From Haloarcula rubripromontorii (GTDB lineage: Archaea > Halobacteriota > Halobacteria > Halobacteriales > Haloarculaceae): a stretch of 64,000 nucleotides of DNA. The position numbers were made by a program, and so were the translations under genes. Every line of letters begins with the position of its first letter. Within the stretch, counting starts at the first letter, position 1. The stretch lies in the NCBI RefSeq assembly GCF_001280425.1, contig NZ_LIUF01000006.1:96603-160602 (forward strand), in the 5' to 3' direction. Positions 29,744-39,106 of this stretch are shown in pieces. The notes under the pieces are model-generated. The model was not told the DNA's origin and made no database searches. It saw nothing but the letters and a program-made list of their open reading frames with translations.

Positions 29744-30591
29744 CCGGCTGTCACGACGACGACGAGTTCGAGAAGCACCTCGAAGAGGACCCGGACCCGC
29801 AACTGGACCCCGAGCGCAGTCCGGGCCTGCACACCGACATCGAGGCGCTGGAGGACATCGAGGTGAGCCGTGAGGACGTGACCATCGGCGAGGCCACGCC
29901 GGAGGAACTGGCCGCCAGCGACACCGAGCCTGTCGAGGACGACGCGGTGGCGTCGCTGCTGGCCGACATCGAACACGGTTCGAAGACCGACCGACGCCGT
30001 GCTGCGCTCGAACTCAAAGACCGCGCGTCCACCGACGAAATCGTGGCGGCGCTGGCCCGCGCCGCGACGACCGACGACGACAGCGACGTGCGTCAGTTCG
30101 CCGTCGAGGCGCTGACGGCCCACGGCGGCGAGCGGGCCGCGGCGGTCGCGGTGGAACTACTCGACGACCCCGACCCCTGGGTCCGGGCGGAGGCCGTCGT
30201 CACGCTGGACAACGTCGACCGCGAGGCCCACGAGGACGACATCGAAGACGCGGTCCACGACGACCACCACGCCGTCCGGCGCAACGCGGCCATCTCGCTG
30301 TTCAAACTCCGCGGTGAGGCGATGGCCGATCTGCTGTTGGAACAGAGCCGCGACGACAGCGAGCGGGTCCGCGAGTGGGCCGCCCACATGCTCGGCGGCG
30401 TCGACGAAGACCGTGCCTGCGAGCGACTGCGTGAACTCACCGACGACCCCGCGACCGTGGTCCGCCAGACCGCCGAGCGGTCCCTCGACGCGGACCCCGG
30501 AACCTTCCGCCGTCAGTTCGGCAGCGCGCTGGAGAACGACGCCCGACTGCTGCCCGGCGAAGACAGACTCAACCGGATGCCCGACCTCTGA
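29740..30591 (+). CDS. HEAT-repeat protein of the nar cluster
   Basis: A 283-residue acidic cytosolic protein. Residues 1-75 are an Asp/Glu-rich leader with one Cys and a HDDDEFEKHLEED segment. From about 80 to 260 there are five to six HEAT-like repeats of about 31 residues, recognisable by DVRQFAVEALTAHG, WVRAEAVVTLDNV, AVRRNAAISLFKL, RVREWAAHMLGGV and VVRQTAERSL. Such repeats usually serve as protein scaffolds. The start overlaps the previous stop, and the Mrp gene follows 2 bp later, suggesting a role in maturing nitrate reductase. Confidence 0.85.
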   Translation: MTGCHDDDEFEKHLEEDPDPQLDPERSPGLHTDIEALEDIEVSREDVTIGEATPEELAASDTEPVEDDAVASLLADIEHGSKTDRRRAALELKDRASTDEIVAALARAATTDDDSDVRQFAVEALTAHGGERAAAVAVELLDDPDPWVRAEAVVTLDNVDREAHEDDIEDAVHDDHHAVRRNAAISLFKLRGEAMADLLLEQSRDDSERVREWAAHMLGGVDEDRACERLRELTDDPATVVRQTAERSLDADPGTFRRQFGSALENDARLLPGEDRLNRMPDL

Positions 30592-30593
30592 CG

Positions 30594-31832
30594 ATGACTG
30601 ATGGAACGTCCACCACACTGACCGACCGCATCGAAGCCGCACTGCGAGACGTGCGCGACCCGAACGCCGACCTCTCCGTGTTCGACGCGGGCTTCGTCGA
30701 GAACATCGACGCGGCCGACGGCGAGGTGACAATCGAAGCGGACCTGACCGCACTGGACGGCCAGACGAGCACGCAGGTCGTGCAGGCGATGCTCCGCGCG
30801 GTCGACGAGGTAGACGGTGTCGAGAGCGTCCACGTCGAGCGGACGACACCGACGAGTGAGGACCACGCAAGCGTCGAGTCGTTCGACCACGTGATCGCCG
30901 TCGCCAGCGCGAAAGGCGGCGTCGGCAAGTCGACGGTCGCCACGCATCTGGCCTGTGCGCTGGCCGCTGACAACGATGTGGCGCTGTTCGACGCCGACAT
31001 CCACGGGCCGAACGTCCCCGAGCTGCTGGACGTGAGCGGGCCGGTCCACTCCAGCGAAGAGGGTGACCCGCTCCCGGTCCGGGCGGGCGACATGGACGTG
31101 ATGAGCGTCGGCCTGATGGAAAGCGGCGCACCGCTGGCCTGGCGCGGCGCGATGGCCCACGACGCGCTCGACGATTTGTTCGAGAACACCGCCTGGCGCA
31201 ACGACGACGTGCTGGTGCTCGACCTGCCGCCGGGAACGGGCGACGTGGTGCTGACGACGCTTCAGGAGGTCCCCGTCGACGGCGTGGTCGTCGTGACGAC
31301 GCCGTTTCACGCGAGCGTCAGCGACACCAGCCGAACGGTCGAACTGTTCCGGGACAACGACGTGCCGGTGCTGGGCACCGTCGTCAACATGGCCGAATAC
31401 GTCTGTGACTGCTGTGGCGAGCCAAACGACCTGTTCACGGGGGACGCGCTGTCGGACCTCGACGCCGAAGTGCTGGCCGAACTGCCGTTCTCACACGACC
31501 TGCAAGGGACGCCAGCGCCCGGCAGCGTGCCCGACGCTGTCAGCAGTTTGGGAGACGCTGTCGAATCCGCCCTCGACACCGCCGGCGTGGTGTCAGTCGA
31601 TCCCACGGTCGACATCCGCGACTTGCCGCCACAGGAGCGCAAAGACCGGGTTCGGGAACGGTTCACCGCACTGGACAGTGGCGAGCCGTTCGTCCTCGTC
31701 AGCGACCGCGACCCGACCCCCGTCGGACAGTTCCTGGGCCGGCTCGCAGAGGCCCCACGAGAGGCCTTCGACCCGTTCGAGGTCCGACGGGAAACGCCCG
31801 AGGCCTGGGTACTGGAGACGGCCAAGCCGTGA
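30594..31832 (+). CDS. Mrp/NBP35-type P-loop ATPase fused to DUF2249
   Basis: A 412-residue three-domain protein. A DUF59/FSCA-like N-terminus (about 8-80) precedes a Mrp-type ATPase (about 97-330) with deviant Walker A SAKGGVGKST, DADIHGPN and LDLPPGTGD. The Mrp cysteine motif appears as YVCDCCGEP (about 267). A DUF2249 domain (about 340-412, VDIRDLPPQERKDRVRERF) is fused at the C-terminus. Mrp proteins carry Fe-S clusters to apo-proteins; DUF2249 often accompanies nitric-oxide and denitrification genes. Position 2 bp after the HEAT gene suggests cluster delivery to NarGH or to another denitrification enzyme. Confidence 0.88.
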   Translation: MTDGTSTTLTDRIEAALRDVRDPNADLSVFDAGFVENIDAADGEVTIEADLTALDGQTSTQVVQAMLRAVDEVDGVESVHVERTTPTSEDHASVESFDHVIAVASAKGGVGKSTVATHLACALAADNDVALFDADIHGPNVPELLDVSGPVHSSEEGDPLPVRAGDMDVMSVGLMESGAPLAWRGAMAHDALDDLFENTAWRNDDVLVLDLPPGTGDVVLTTLQEVPVDGVVVVTTPFHASVSDTSRTVELFRDNDVPVLGTVVNMAEYVCDCCGEPNDLFTGDALSDLDAEVLAELPFSHDLQGTPAPGSVPDAVSSLGDAVESALDTAGVVSVDPTVDIRDLPPQERKDRVRERFTALDSGEPFVLVSDRDPTPVGQFLGRLAEAPREAFDPFEVRRETPEAWVLETAKP

Positions 31833-31924
31833 GTACGGTCGCTGGCAACCAACAGTGACAGCCGGTAACAGGCCACCGGAGCAGGACTAAAGGCATAATT
31901 GTCCGCAGCCGTAGGAGTACGATA

Positions 31925-32008
31925 ATGACCCCTATACTCGTGACAGCGGGTCGACTCGCCCGCGGTCGCGCACGCGGCAGGTCCCGGCGGGCCGGAGGGA
32001 CAGCGTGA
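31925..32008 (+). CDS. possible 27-residue arginine-rich leader peptide
   Basis: An ATG at 31925 opens a short frame (MTPILVTAGRLARGRARGRS, then seven more residues) whose TGA overlaps the GTG start of the next gene (GTGA). The overlap is typical of translational coupling, but the peptide may also be only the upstream transcribed region. It contains seven arginines. No homologue is known to me. Confidence 0.25.
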   Translation: MTPILVTAGRLARGRARGRSRRAGGTA

Positions 32009-32637
32009 CCGACGCGTTTGCGGTGATGAACGCTATCGGGCTGGTCGGGTTCGCGTTCGTCGGCGCGGCGAAAGCCATCGAAGAGCGATACGACGTGTTC
32101 GGCGTCACGGTCGTCGGCGTGATGACGGCACTGGGTGGCGGGACGACGCGGGATCTGCTGTTGAACAGCGTTCCGAACTCCCTGCAGTCACCCGGCGAGG
32201 TCGCTCTCTCGCTTCTCGGCGTCACCGCCGCTGTGCTGTTCGTACATTTCCTCGACGACGGCCACCAGCACCCGGTCGTCCTGACGGCCGACGCCATCGG
32301 GCTGGCGGCATTTACGACCACTGGTGCGCTGCTGGGCCAGCAGGCCGGCCTTCCGGTGTTTGCCGTCGTCGCGCTGGCGACCGTCAACGCAGCCGGCGGC
32401 GGTGCCATCTCGGACCTGCTGTTGGGCCGAACGCCGTTTATCCTCCGCGAAGACTTCTACGCGTCCTGTGCCGTTATCGGCGGCCTCGCCTTCTGGGCGC
32501 TGGCACAGATGGGCGTGCCGCTCAGCGTAGCATCGGCCGGGTGCGCGCTCGCGGTGCTGTTGGCCCGAGGACTGGGCCTCGGCCGTGGGTGGTCGCTTCC
32601 GACGGTGCAGGCATGGGAGCGACGCGACGCACAGTAA
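32005..32637 (+). CDS. TRIC channel / UPF0126 family membrane protein
   Basis: A 210-residue membrane protein with about six to seven helices in two repeats of three, the TRIC/YadS-like architecture. The Gly-rich signature appears in both repeats: ALGGGTTRDLLL (about 45) and NAAGGGAISDLLLG (about 130). Prokaryotic TRIC proteins form monovalent cation channels. The start is the GTG at 32005. No partner genes are evident. Confidence 0.85.
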   Translation: MTDAFAVMNAIGLVGFAFVGAAKAIEERYDVFGVTVVGVMTALGGGTTRDLLLNSVPNSLQSPGEVALSLLGVTAAVLFVHFLDDGHQHPVVLTADAIGLAAFTTTGALLGQQAGLPVFAVVALATVNAAGGGAISDLLLGRTPFILREDFYASCAVIGGLAFWALAQMGVPLSVASAGCALAVLLARGLGLGRGWSLPTVQAWERRDAQ

Positions 32638-32644
32638 AACGGCG

Positions 32645-33682
32645 CTATTTTTCGGTTGGCCACCATCTGAGCGTGAGCGCGACCGACTGGTCCAGACCGA
32701 ACACGTCCGACGAACGGTCGACGGCCGCGGTTTCCGGGCAGTCGATTTCGGTGCGCTCGTCGGCGACCTCGATGGTTATTACATCTTGCCCGTGCCGGAG
32801 GTGGGCAGCCAGCGTATCAAGTTCGGCCAGCAACGCCTCGCGGGACATCGTCGTCTCGCGCGCGGTGTTCTGCTGGGAGTGGTCGCCGACGACGGGGTCG
32901 ATATCGACATCCTCTGAACGATTCGATAGAACGGCGTTGATCGCCGCCCCGAGCAAGATCAGCAGGCCGATGATGTACAGCCAGCTCAGCAGGACGAGGA
33001 TGCTGGCGATAATGTTCCCGCCCGTCGAGCCGGATTTGAACGCCGTAAAGAGAACCTGTGCAATCGTCAGACCAACGGCAGCGAAGGCGACACCCGGGAC
33101 GACCTCAAGCGGCGAGACATCCGTGTCCGGAAAAACGTAGTACATCGGGTAGAAGACGATAAACAGGCCAGCGGCCCGGACCAGCCCGCTTGCGACCGTC
33201 CACGGGAGGCCGCTCCCGGACTCGGGCAGGACGCTGCCGAGCGCGCTGGCGCTGAGTATCGCCACGGCGACGGTCACGAGCAGTAACAGGCCGTCGCCGA
33301 GCTGGTCGAGGAACGTGTTCGACGCGCCAGTCTCGTAGATATCGGAGAAGGCGGTGTCCAGCCCTCGAAAGATTCGTAGCGACCCCCAGAGGAGAAATCC
33401 CACACCCAGCGCCGACACGGACGCGTCGGCTTCGGTCAGCCCCTGCTGGATGATGCCGCTGGCCTGTGCGGTCAGGACAGCTTCCATGATACCGACGACG
33501 GAGGCCCGTAGCGGGGCGTTTTCCGTCCGCTGGACGAACGTCAACACAAGCAGTAACAGCGGGAGAATCGACAGGAACGCGTGGTAGGCTATCGAGCCAG
33601 CCATGAACGTGAGCCGTTCCGCCCGGATTTCGTGAACGAGAGCCCGCAGAACCTCCTCCGTGCGAGCGCGACTGAAACGCAT
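32645..33682 (-). CDS. YihY/BrkB family membrane protein
   Basis: A 345-residue polytopic membrane protein with about six helices. Family segments include LTFMAGSIAYHAFLSILPLLL (about 24-44), GSLRIFRGLDTAFSDIYE, and GGNIIASILVLLSWLYIIGLLILLGAAINA (about 222-251). The family was once misassigned as RNase BN; its role is unclear. A hydrophilic C-terminal extension of about 85 residues (from SNRSEDVD) is not part of the membrane core. It converges with the TRIC gene. Confidence 0.88.
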   Translation of the reverse strand: MRFSRARTEEVLRALVHEIRAERLTFMAGSIAYHAFLSILPLLLLVLTFVQRTENAPLRASVVGIMEAVLTAQASGIIQQGLTEADASVSALGVGFLLWGSLRIFRGLDTAFSDIYETGASNTFLDQLGDGLLLLVTVAVAILSASALGSVLPESGSGLPWTVASGLVRAAGLFIVFYPMYYVFPDTDVSPLEVVPGVAFAAVGLTIAQVLFTAFKSGSTGGNIIASILVLLSWLYIIGLLILLGAAINAVLSNRSEDVDIDPVVGDHSQQNTARETTMSREALLAELDTLAAHLRHGQDVITIEVADERTEIDCPETAAVDRSSDVFGLDQSVALTLRWWPTEK

Positions 33683-33898
33683 ACGGAGCGTTCAACGCCG
33701 GGACTCATATAGACGACCCCGTTGTGGACACCCCTGACATCGTCTGCGAGGCGGGCGTCGGCCCAACTGCTGAGAGTTGCGGGTCGCCACCACGGACCCG
33801 GCGACACGGTCTGTCAGCCCGAGTGAGCATAGTAGTTCCCGAGCGTGGAGAACCCGTCTGGTCGCGACGACAACTCCAGGGAGCGCTCCAGGAAACCG

Positions 33899-34486
33899 CT
33901 ACTGATAGAGTACCTCCCGGGTCGTCGTTGCCAGCGACGCGTAGAACGCGTCGCGTGACTCTGTCTCGACTTGCTCGAGGAACTCCTCGGCCCAGACAGC
34001 GAGGTGCTCCTCGAAGAACTGGTCAAGCTGTTCGTCGAGGCCTTCTTCTGCGAGGTAGGCGGCGAACTCCAGTTCCGTGGCGATGTGGTCCGGGAGGTCC
34101 GAATGGGCAGCCGCGGGCTGGACGCCGAACTCTCGGTACCAGCGCACGACAGCCGTCGTGGCTGGGCCCTTGACTGGCCCAAGCGCATCCGGGTCGTCGC
34201 CGTCGCGATAGACGCTCTCGTAGGGCGGACACGGTGGTCCCGCCGGACCGATGAACAGTCGGGTGTACTCGGTCCTGAGGCGATCCCGGCCGACCGAGCC
34301 GATGTCGCCGACCACCGGGGCCAGCTCGCCGGCCTCGATAGCCTCGACCAGCTGCTCGGTCGGTTCCCGCCAGCATTCGGCGAGGACGGCATAGGTCGCT
34401 GCGGCGTCCGACCGAAACCCGTCACTCTCGGTGTCGCGCTCGGATGCTTGCTCACGCACGGTAGAGGTGTCAGTCTGTCCAGTCAT
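33899..34486 (-). CDS. dmsD: DMSO/TMAO reductase assembly chaperone (TorD/DmsD family)
   Basis: A 195-residue cytosolic, helical chaperone expected to bind DmsA before export. Visible family segments are AATYAVLAECWREP (about 29-42), RLRTEYTRLFIGPAGPPCPP (about 68-87) with YESVYRDGD following, and ELEFAAYLAEEGLDEQ. Last gene of the dms cluster, overlapping dmsC by 4 bp. Confidence 0.87.
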   Translation of the reverse strand: MTGQTDTSTVREQASERDTESDGFRSDAAATYAVLAECWREPTEQLVEAIEAGELAPVVGDIGSVGRDRLRTEYTRLFIGPAGPPCPPYESVYRDGDDPDALGPVKGPATTAVVRWYREFGVQPAAAHSDLPDHIATELEFAAYLAEEGLDEQLDQFFEEHLAVWAEEFLEQVETESRDAFYASLATTTREVLYQ

Positions 34487-35778
34487 TGTCGTTCCTGGGT
34501 CCCGCCGTCAGTCGCGTACTGTCCGTCGACTCGCTGAATCGGGACGTATTTCAGGCCGAGCGTGACGATGAGCGCACCGAAGGCGACGATACCGAGGGTG
34601 ACAACCACCTCGACCAGCGTCGGGGTGTAGGCCCCCGCAGTCGCCCAGATATCGGTCGTGACGCCGGCATACTCGCCACCGACCGAGATGCCCGGTGGGA
34701 GGTCGATGTTAGCGACTTCGTAGCCCGTAAACACCAGTCGAACCCCTTCGAACATCGTGCCGAAGACCGCGAGGAGGCTCGCGGTGAAGATGGCCGACAC
34801 GCGCTTGCGGAGCGACGGAATCATCAGCATGACAAGCGGGACTGCGCCGCCGACAACAGTCCAGAGCCAGAAGTAAACGGACTCCCCGATGAGGAAGCCA
34901 CTGGTGATGGCCCAGAACTCGAAGTGGCTCGCCCAGGCGTGTGGCAGTCGTTCGGCCGCGAGCAGGTACACCACGTGAAGCGCGAGGAAGACGCCGAGTA
35001 TCTTCCCGAGACTCGCGAGTTCCTCGCGGTCGACCTCGTAGTTCGTGAGCCGGTCTGCGAGTATCGACACGACCAGCAGCAATCCGAGGCCGGAGACGAG
35101 CGCCTTGGCGATGAACACCGGTGCAACGAGGGGGCTGAACCAGTCGCCACGTCCGATCTGCGTCGCGAAGATCCACCCGGTCACCGAGTGGAGGGCGACT
35201 GCGGTCGGGAGCGCGAGCGCTGCAGTCCAGAACATGAGCGTGCGGTCACGCTCGCGCCCGGCGTCAGTGTCATCGACGCCCAGTGCGAGCGGCGACCCGC
35301 GCGCAGCCAGATCGCGGCGGGTCAGCAGCCACAGATACCAGAGGTTTAGCACGCCATAGAGGATGACGATGCCGAAGTCCCACACCATCGGCGAGCGGAA
35401 GTCCGGCGACGTGACAAACTGGTAGAGTCGCTCGGGCCGACCGATGTCCGGGAGGATGAGCAGGCCTGCGACGGTGATACACGCGAGACTGACCAGCACT
35501 CCGAGCCGTGCGAACCCTTCGTAGCGGTGTGAGTGGAAGAACTTCGGTGCGCTGGAGATGATGAGCCCCCCAGCAGACAGCCCGACGAACAGGACGAACA
35601 TCATGATGTACAGTCCCCACGAGAAGACGTTACGCATCCCTGTGGCGACAAGCCCCGTGGTGAGTTGGTAGCCCCAGGCTGCCAACCCAGCGACTATCAG
35701 GGTCGCGAGCAGCCCGAGCCACAGCCGACCTTTCGTCCCGAAGGCCGGAATCGCGATCCGGGAGGAGTCAGCAGCCAT
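34483..35778 (-). CDS. dmsC: DMSO/TMAO reductase membrane anchor (NrfD/DmsC type)
   Basis: A 431-residue quinol-oxidising membrane subunit of the NrfD/PsrC superfamily with about nine to ten helices. Recognisable segments include MFVLFVGLSAGGLIISSAPK (about 40-59), the Glu-containing DIGRPERLYQ (about 110), and repeated long hydrophobic stretches to the C-terminus. It receives electrons from menaquinol and passes them to DmsB. Its ATG overlaps the dmsB stop. Confidence 0.92.
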   Translation of the reverse strand: MAADSSRIAIPAFGTKGRLWLGLLATLIVAGLAAWGYQLTTGLVATGMRNVFSWGLYIMMFVLFVGLSAGGLIISSAPKFFHSHRYEGFARLGVLVSLACITVAGLLILPDIGRPERLYQFVTSPDFRSPMVWDFGIVILYGVLNLWYLWLLTRRDLAARGSPLALGVDDTDAGRERDRTLMFWTAALALPTAVALHSVTGWIFATQIGRGDWFSPLVAPVFIAKALVSGLGLLLVVSILADRLTNYEVDREELASLGKILGVFLALHVVYLLAAERLPHAWASHFEFWAITSGFLIGESVYFWLWTVVGGAVPLVMLMIPSLRKRVSAIFTASLLAVFGTMFEGVRLVFTGYEVANIDLPPGISVGGEYAGVTTDIWATAGAYTPTLVEVVVTLGIVAFGALIVTLGLKYVPIQRVDGQYATDGGTQERQ

Positions 35779-36608
35779 CAGTCGTCACCTCCAGACCCCA
35801 CTGCTGGGACGTGTGGAACGGCATCACCCTCGATGGAATGATGGCCTCCACCCGAGTCACTACTGTCGCTGCCACTGGCCTCAGATGGCACGTCCTCGGT
35901 CCCATCGGACCACGGAGAAACATCGTCGAGCTCACTCTCCAGTTTATCCGACGTTTGCGGCCGACCGGGACTCATCTCGCCGCTGATGTAGTGCGTCTTC
36001 GGGTTCGTCCCGCGGTCTTCGAGGAGCTGGTCCGTCTCGTACTCGTTGATGTACTTCGAGACGGTGCTGCTCTCATCGTCGAGGTCGCCGAAGATGCGTG
36101 CGTCGGCGGGACAGTTGACGACACAGGCCGGGTCGAGTCCCTCGTCGACGCGGTGGCTACAGAACGTACACTTCTCGACGACGCCCTGTGGCCGTGCGGC
36201 AACGTCGCCCGTCCCCTCCTCGGGCATGTGTTCGGGTTCGTCCCAGTTGAACACCCGCGCGTTGTACGGACAGGCGGCCATGCAGTAGCGACAGCCGATG
36301 CACTTGTCGTAGTCGATCTCGACAATTCCGTCGTCCCGCGTGTACGTCGCGTTGACCGGACAGACCTTCACACAGGGCGCGTTTTCGCAGTGCTGGCACG
36401 CCGTCGGCTGGTACTGCATGTCAAGCGACCCGCTGCCACCGTCTTCGGGGTAGCCACCCGACGGGGTGTCGATCTTGTCGCCGCCCTCCGTCAGGACGCG
36501 GTTCCAGAACTGCCCCATCGGGACGTTGTTCTCCTGTTTACACGACACTGCGCATGCCTGACAGCCGATGCACCGTTCCTGGTCGATTACAAGGCCATAG
36601 TTCGTCAT
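35778..36608 (-). CDS. dmsB: DMSO/TMAO reductase iron-sulfur subunit
   Basis: A 276-residue four-cluster ferredoxin-like subunit. The four cysteine motifs are CIGCQACAVSCKQ (about 15-27), CQHCENAPCVKVCP (about 73-86), CIGCRYCMAACPY (about 104-116) and CTFC...CVVNCP (about 147-170). The C-terminal 70 residues are acidic, Ser/Gly-rich and low complexity, ending in a His-containing patch; this part is outside the family core. It begins 2 bp after dmsA. Confidence 0.95.
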   Translation of the reverse strand: MTNYGLVIDQERCIGCQACAVSCKQENNVPMGQFWNRVLTEGGDKIDTPSGGYPEDGGSGSLDMQYQPTACQHCENAPCVKVCPVNATYTRDDGIVEIDYDKCIGCRYCMAACPYNARVFNWDEPEHMPEEGTGDVAARPQGVVEKCTFCSHRVDEGLDPACVVNCPADARIFGDLDDESSTVSKYINEYETDQLLEDRGTNPKTHYISGEMSPGRPQTSDKLESELDDVSPWSDGTEDVPSEASGSDSSDSGGGHHSIEGDAVPHVPAVGSGGDD

Positions 36609-36610
36609 CG

Positions 36611-39106
36611 TTAGTCACCTCCTGCGCGTGGTGCGTCGGCACCAGCCCCGCGCGGGTTGTCCGCGTCGTACGTTTCGGTGTCGAGGTCGTCGGGAGCCGG
36701 TTCGACTGCCACGCGGACGTCGTAGAACGCCATCGTCTGGCCGACGTCGCTGACCTCGTTGTGCGTGAGGTCGTTATGGTGGCCCCTGAGGTAGTCACGC
36801 GACCACCATCCTTGGTCAGTGTTTACCAGCCCCGGCTGGAACGCCTCGTTGTACTTCGCTTTCACGACCATCTCGCCCCGGTCGTTGTACACGCGGACGT
36901 ACTCGCCGTCCTCGATGCCGCGAGCCTTCGCATCCGACGGATGGATGTCCAGCTGTGGTTCGGGGTTGACCTCACGCACCCAGTTCAACATCTCGTACTG
37001 CGAGTGAATGCGGAACCGGCTGTGCTTCTGCATGAACATCAGCGGGTACTCGTCGGCCTTCTCGTAGTCGTCGGCTGTCCGGTCTTCGAGTGGCTTTGGG
37101 AGGTCAAACGTGACGCCTTCCTCGCTCGGTGCGTCGTCGTCGTACATCTTGATGCGCCCCGTGTCAGTGGGGAACTCGTCGGTGTACTTGACGATGGGAA
37201 CGGTCTGTTTCTTCTGCGTCCCCTGTTCGAACAGCGTCTCGAAGTCGATTGCATCGTCTCGGCTGGCGAGTTCCCGGAGCATTTCGCGTTTCGTCTCCGG
37301 GAAGTAGTCACCGAACCCGAGCCGCTCTGCGAGCCCGCGGATCGCGTAGTAGTCGTCTCTGGCCTCCCACATCGGTTCTTGGACCTTGTGTCGATAGCTG
37401 ATGTGTGGATGGGACCCCCAGCTGGACGTGATGTCCTCCTGCTCGAACCAGTGTGGGGCCGGGAGGATGATGTCCGCATGCTGGACCGTATCCGTGTGGT
37501 GCATATCCGCGACCACGTACAGTTCGAGGCTCCTGATGGCCTCTCTGAACCGTTGCCGGTCCGGGAACTGGTTGCCCATCATGTTCGACTCGATCGAGTA
37601 GACGGCCCTGACCTTGTGCGGATCACCGTCGAGTATCGCGTCCGGGTATTCGGGGAAGAACAGCGACGGCCCGGGGTCAGCGTCCTCGGGAGTGCCCCAG
37701 CCACCGGTGCTGAGCGTCGCACCGCCGGCGTGGTGCGCGTGGATGTTCCCGTGCCGGCCGTAGTCACCGGTCAGCCCCATCAGCATCGCATAGGTCTGGC
37801 CGAAGATGTGCCCGTGTTTGTACCGTCCGAGCGCGTAGCTCGGGGCGATGCCACCGGGGCCGCGAGTCGCCAGCCACCGGACTGCAGTGCGGATGTTCTC
37901 CGCGTCGACACCGGTCTTCTCCGCGACTTTCGATGGAGCGTAGTCAGCTACGTGGTCACGGAGCCGGGTCAGTGCTGTCTCACATTCGATGCCGTCGACT
38001 GTGAACTCCCCGAAGAGCGCATACGGGCCGTCGGTCTCGGGTTCGAGTTCGACTGGCGTGTTGCTGCCCCGTTCGACGGCGACGACCTGGTCGTCGCTGC
38101 CGTCGTCGAAGACGGTACTCGACTTGAGCAGGTCGCCGGTGTCTTTCCGGATTAGCGCGGGACCGGTCGTCCGCTTGCGAAGGAACTGTTCGTCGTACGT
38201 CCCGTCCTCGAAGACAGTGTGCATCATCGCAAGCGCGAGATGCACATCTTTCCCGGGCTTGACCGGGAGCCACAGGTCGGCTTTCGACGCCGTTGTCGTG
38301 TACACCGGATCCACCACGACAAGTTTCGCCCCGCTCTCGACGGCGTCGAGAACTTTCGAAGCGTCCATCTGGAACTGACTGGAGAAGATGTCCGACCCCC
38401 AGACGATGATGGTGTTCGCGTTCTCCCAGTCCTCGGCCTCGTTCGTCGGCGGCAGGAAGAACCCAGTCCCGGTGACCCGGTTGAATCCGCGACCGACGTT
38501 GGCGTCGATACCCCAGGCAGACTGGGTTGCGCCAAACAGAGCGGCCAGGCGGCTGAACGACTTGCCCGTCTGCCCGTAGTTCCCCGACCCCTCGTGGAAG
38601 AGGACGCTCTCTGCGCCGTGGTCGTCTTTTAGCGACTGCATCTTGTCGGCGACCAGATCGAGCGCCTCGTCCCACGAGACGCGCTCGAACTCGGCATCCG
38701 GGCCACGTCCGCCGGGGTTTGGCTCGTCGGGCGACCAGTCCGTGCGCTTCATCGGGTACTTCAGTCTTGTCGGGTCGTACACGCGCTGGGTGTGTGAGAG
38801 CCCGAGCACACAGGCCCGCTTGTACTGCTCGTCTTCCGGCGGGTGTGGCTCGACCTTCTTCACCTGTCCGTCGCGGACGTGGACGTCGATGGGACACTTC
38901 CCGCGGCAGTTCGGCGAGCAGACGGTCTGGATGACGTCGTTCTGCCCGACGTAGTTCTCGATACCCGGGTCGCGGGTTGACGCCGCCGTTTCGTCTCCGC
39001 GTTCGGCCAGCCCCTGGAGGAACTCACCGCCGCCGAGACCGAGGGCAGCAGCCGCTCCTCCGGCTTTCAGTACGTCGCGCCGATACAGCCCATCGGTGTC
39101 AGTCAT
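36611..39106 (-). CDS. dmsA: DMSO/TMAO reductase catalytic subunit
   Basis: Molybdopterin (bis-MGD) oxidoreductase of 831 residues for anaerobic respiration on DMSO or TMAO. The N-terminus has a Tat motif (YRRDVLKAGGAAAALG, 8-23). The [4Fe-4S] ligands are C63, C67, C71 and C99 (C-x3-C-x3-C-x27-C). Further cofactor-binding segments include WGSDIFSSQFQ, LALAMMHTVFEDG and GLTGDYGRHGNIHAHHAGG. I chose the ATG at 39106, from which the Tat signal begins; the coding region overlaps the dmsE-like gene by 8 bp. Which of DMSO or TMAO is preferred cannot be read from the sequence. Confidence 0.94.
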   Translation of the reverse strand: MTDTDGLYRRDVLKAGGAAAALGLGGGEFLQGLAERGDETAASTRDPGIENYVGQNDVIQTVCSPNCRGKCPIDVHVRDGQVKKVEPHPPEDEQYKRACVLGLSHTQRVYDPTRLKYPMKRTDWSPDEPNPGGRGPDAEFERVSWDEALDLVADKMQSLKDDHGAESVLFHEGSGNYGQTGKSFSRLAALFGATQSAWGIDANVGRGFNRVTGTGFFLPPTNEAEDWENANTIIVWGSDIFSSQFQMDASKVLDAVESGAKLVVVDPVYTTTASKADLWLPVKPGKDVHLALAMMHTVFEDGTYDEQFLRKRTTGPALIRKDTGDLLKSSTVFDDGSDDQVVAVERGSNTPVELEPETDGPYALFGEFTVDGIECETALTRLRDHVADYAPSKVAEKTGVDAENIRTAVRWLATRGPGGIAPSYALGRYKHGHIFGQTYAMLMGLTGDYGRHGNIHAHHAGGATLSTGGWGTPEDADPGPSLFFPEYPDAILDGDPHKVRAVYSIESNMMGNQFPDRQRFREAIRSLELYVVADMHHTDTVQHADIILPAPHWFEQEDITSSWGSHPHISYRHKVQEPMWEARDDYYAIRGLAERLGFGDYFPETKREMLRELASRDDAIDFETLFEQGTQKKQTVPIVKYTDEFPTDTGRIKMYDDDAPSEEGVTFDLPKPLEDRTADDYEKADEYPLMFMQKHSRFRIHSQYEMLNWVREVNPEPQLDIHPSDAKARGIEDGEYVRVYNDRGEMVVKAKYNEAFQPGLVNTDQGWWSRDYLRGHHNDLTHNEVSDVGQTMAFYDVRVAVEPAPDDLDTETYDADNPRGAGADAPRAGGD

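Noticed and set aside
36554..38155. 533-residue plus-strand frame
   Set aside because: Antisense shadow of dmsA; composition is unlike a haloarchaeal protein.
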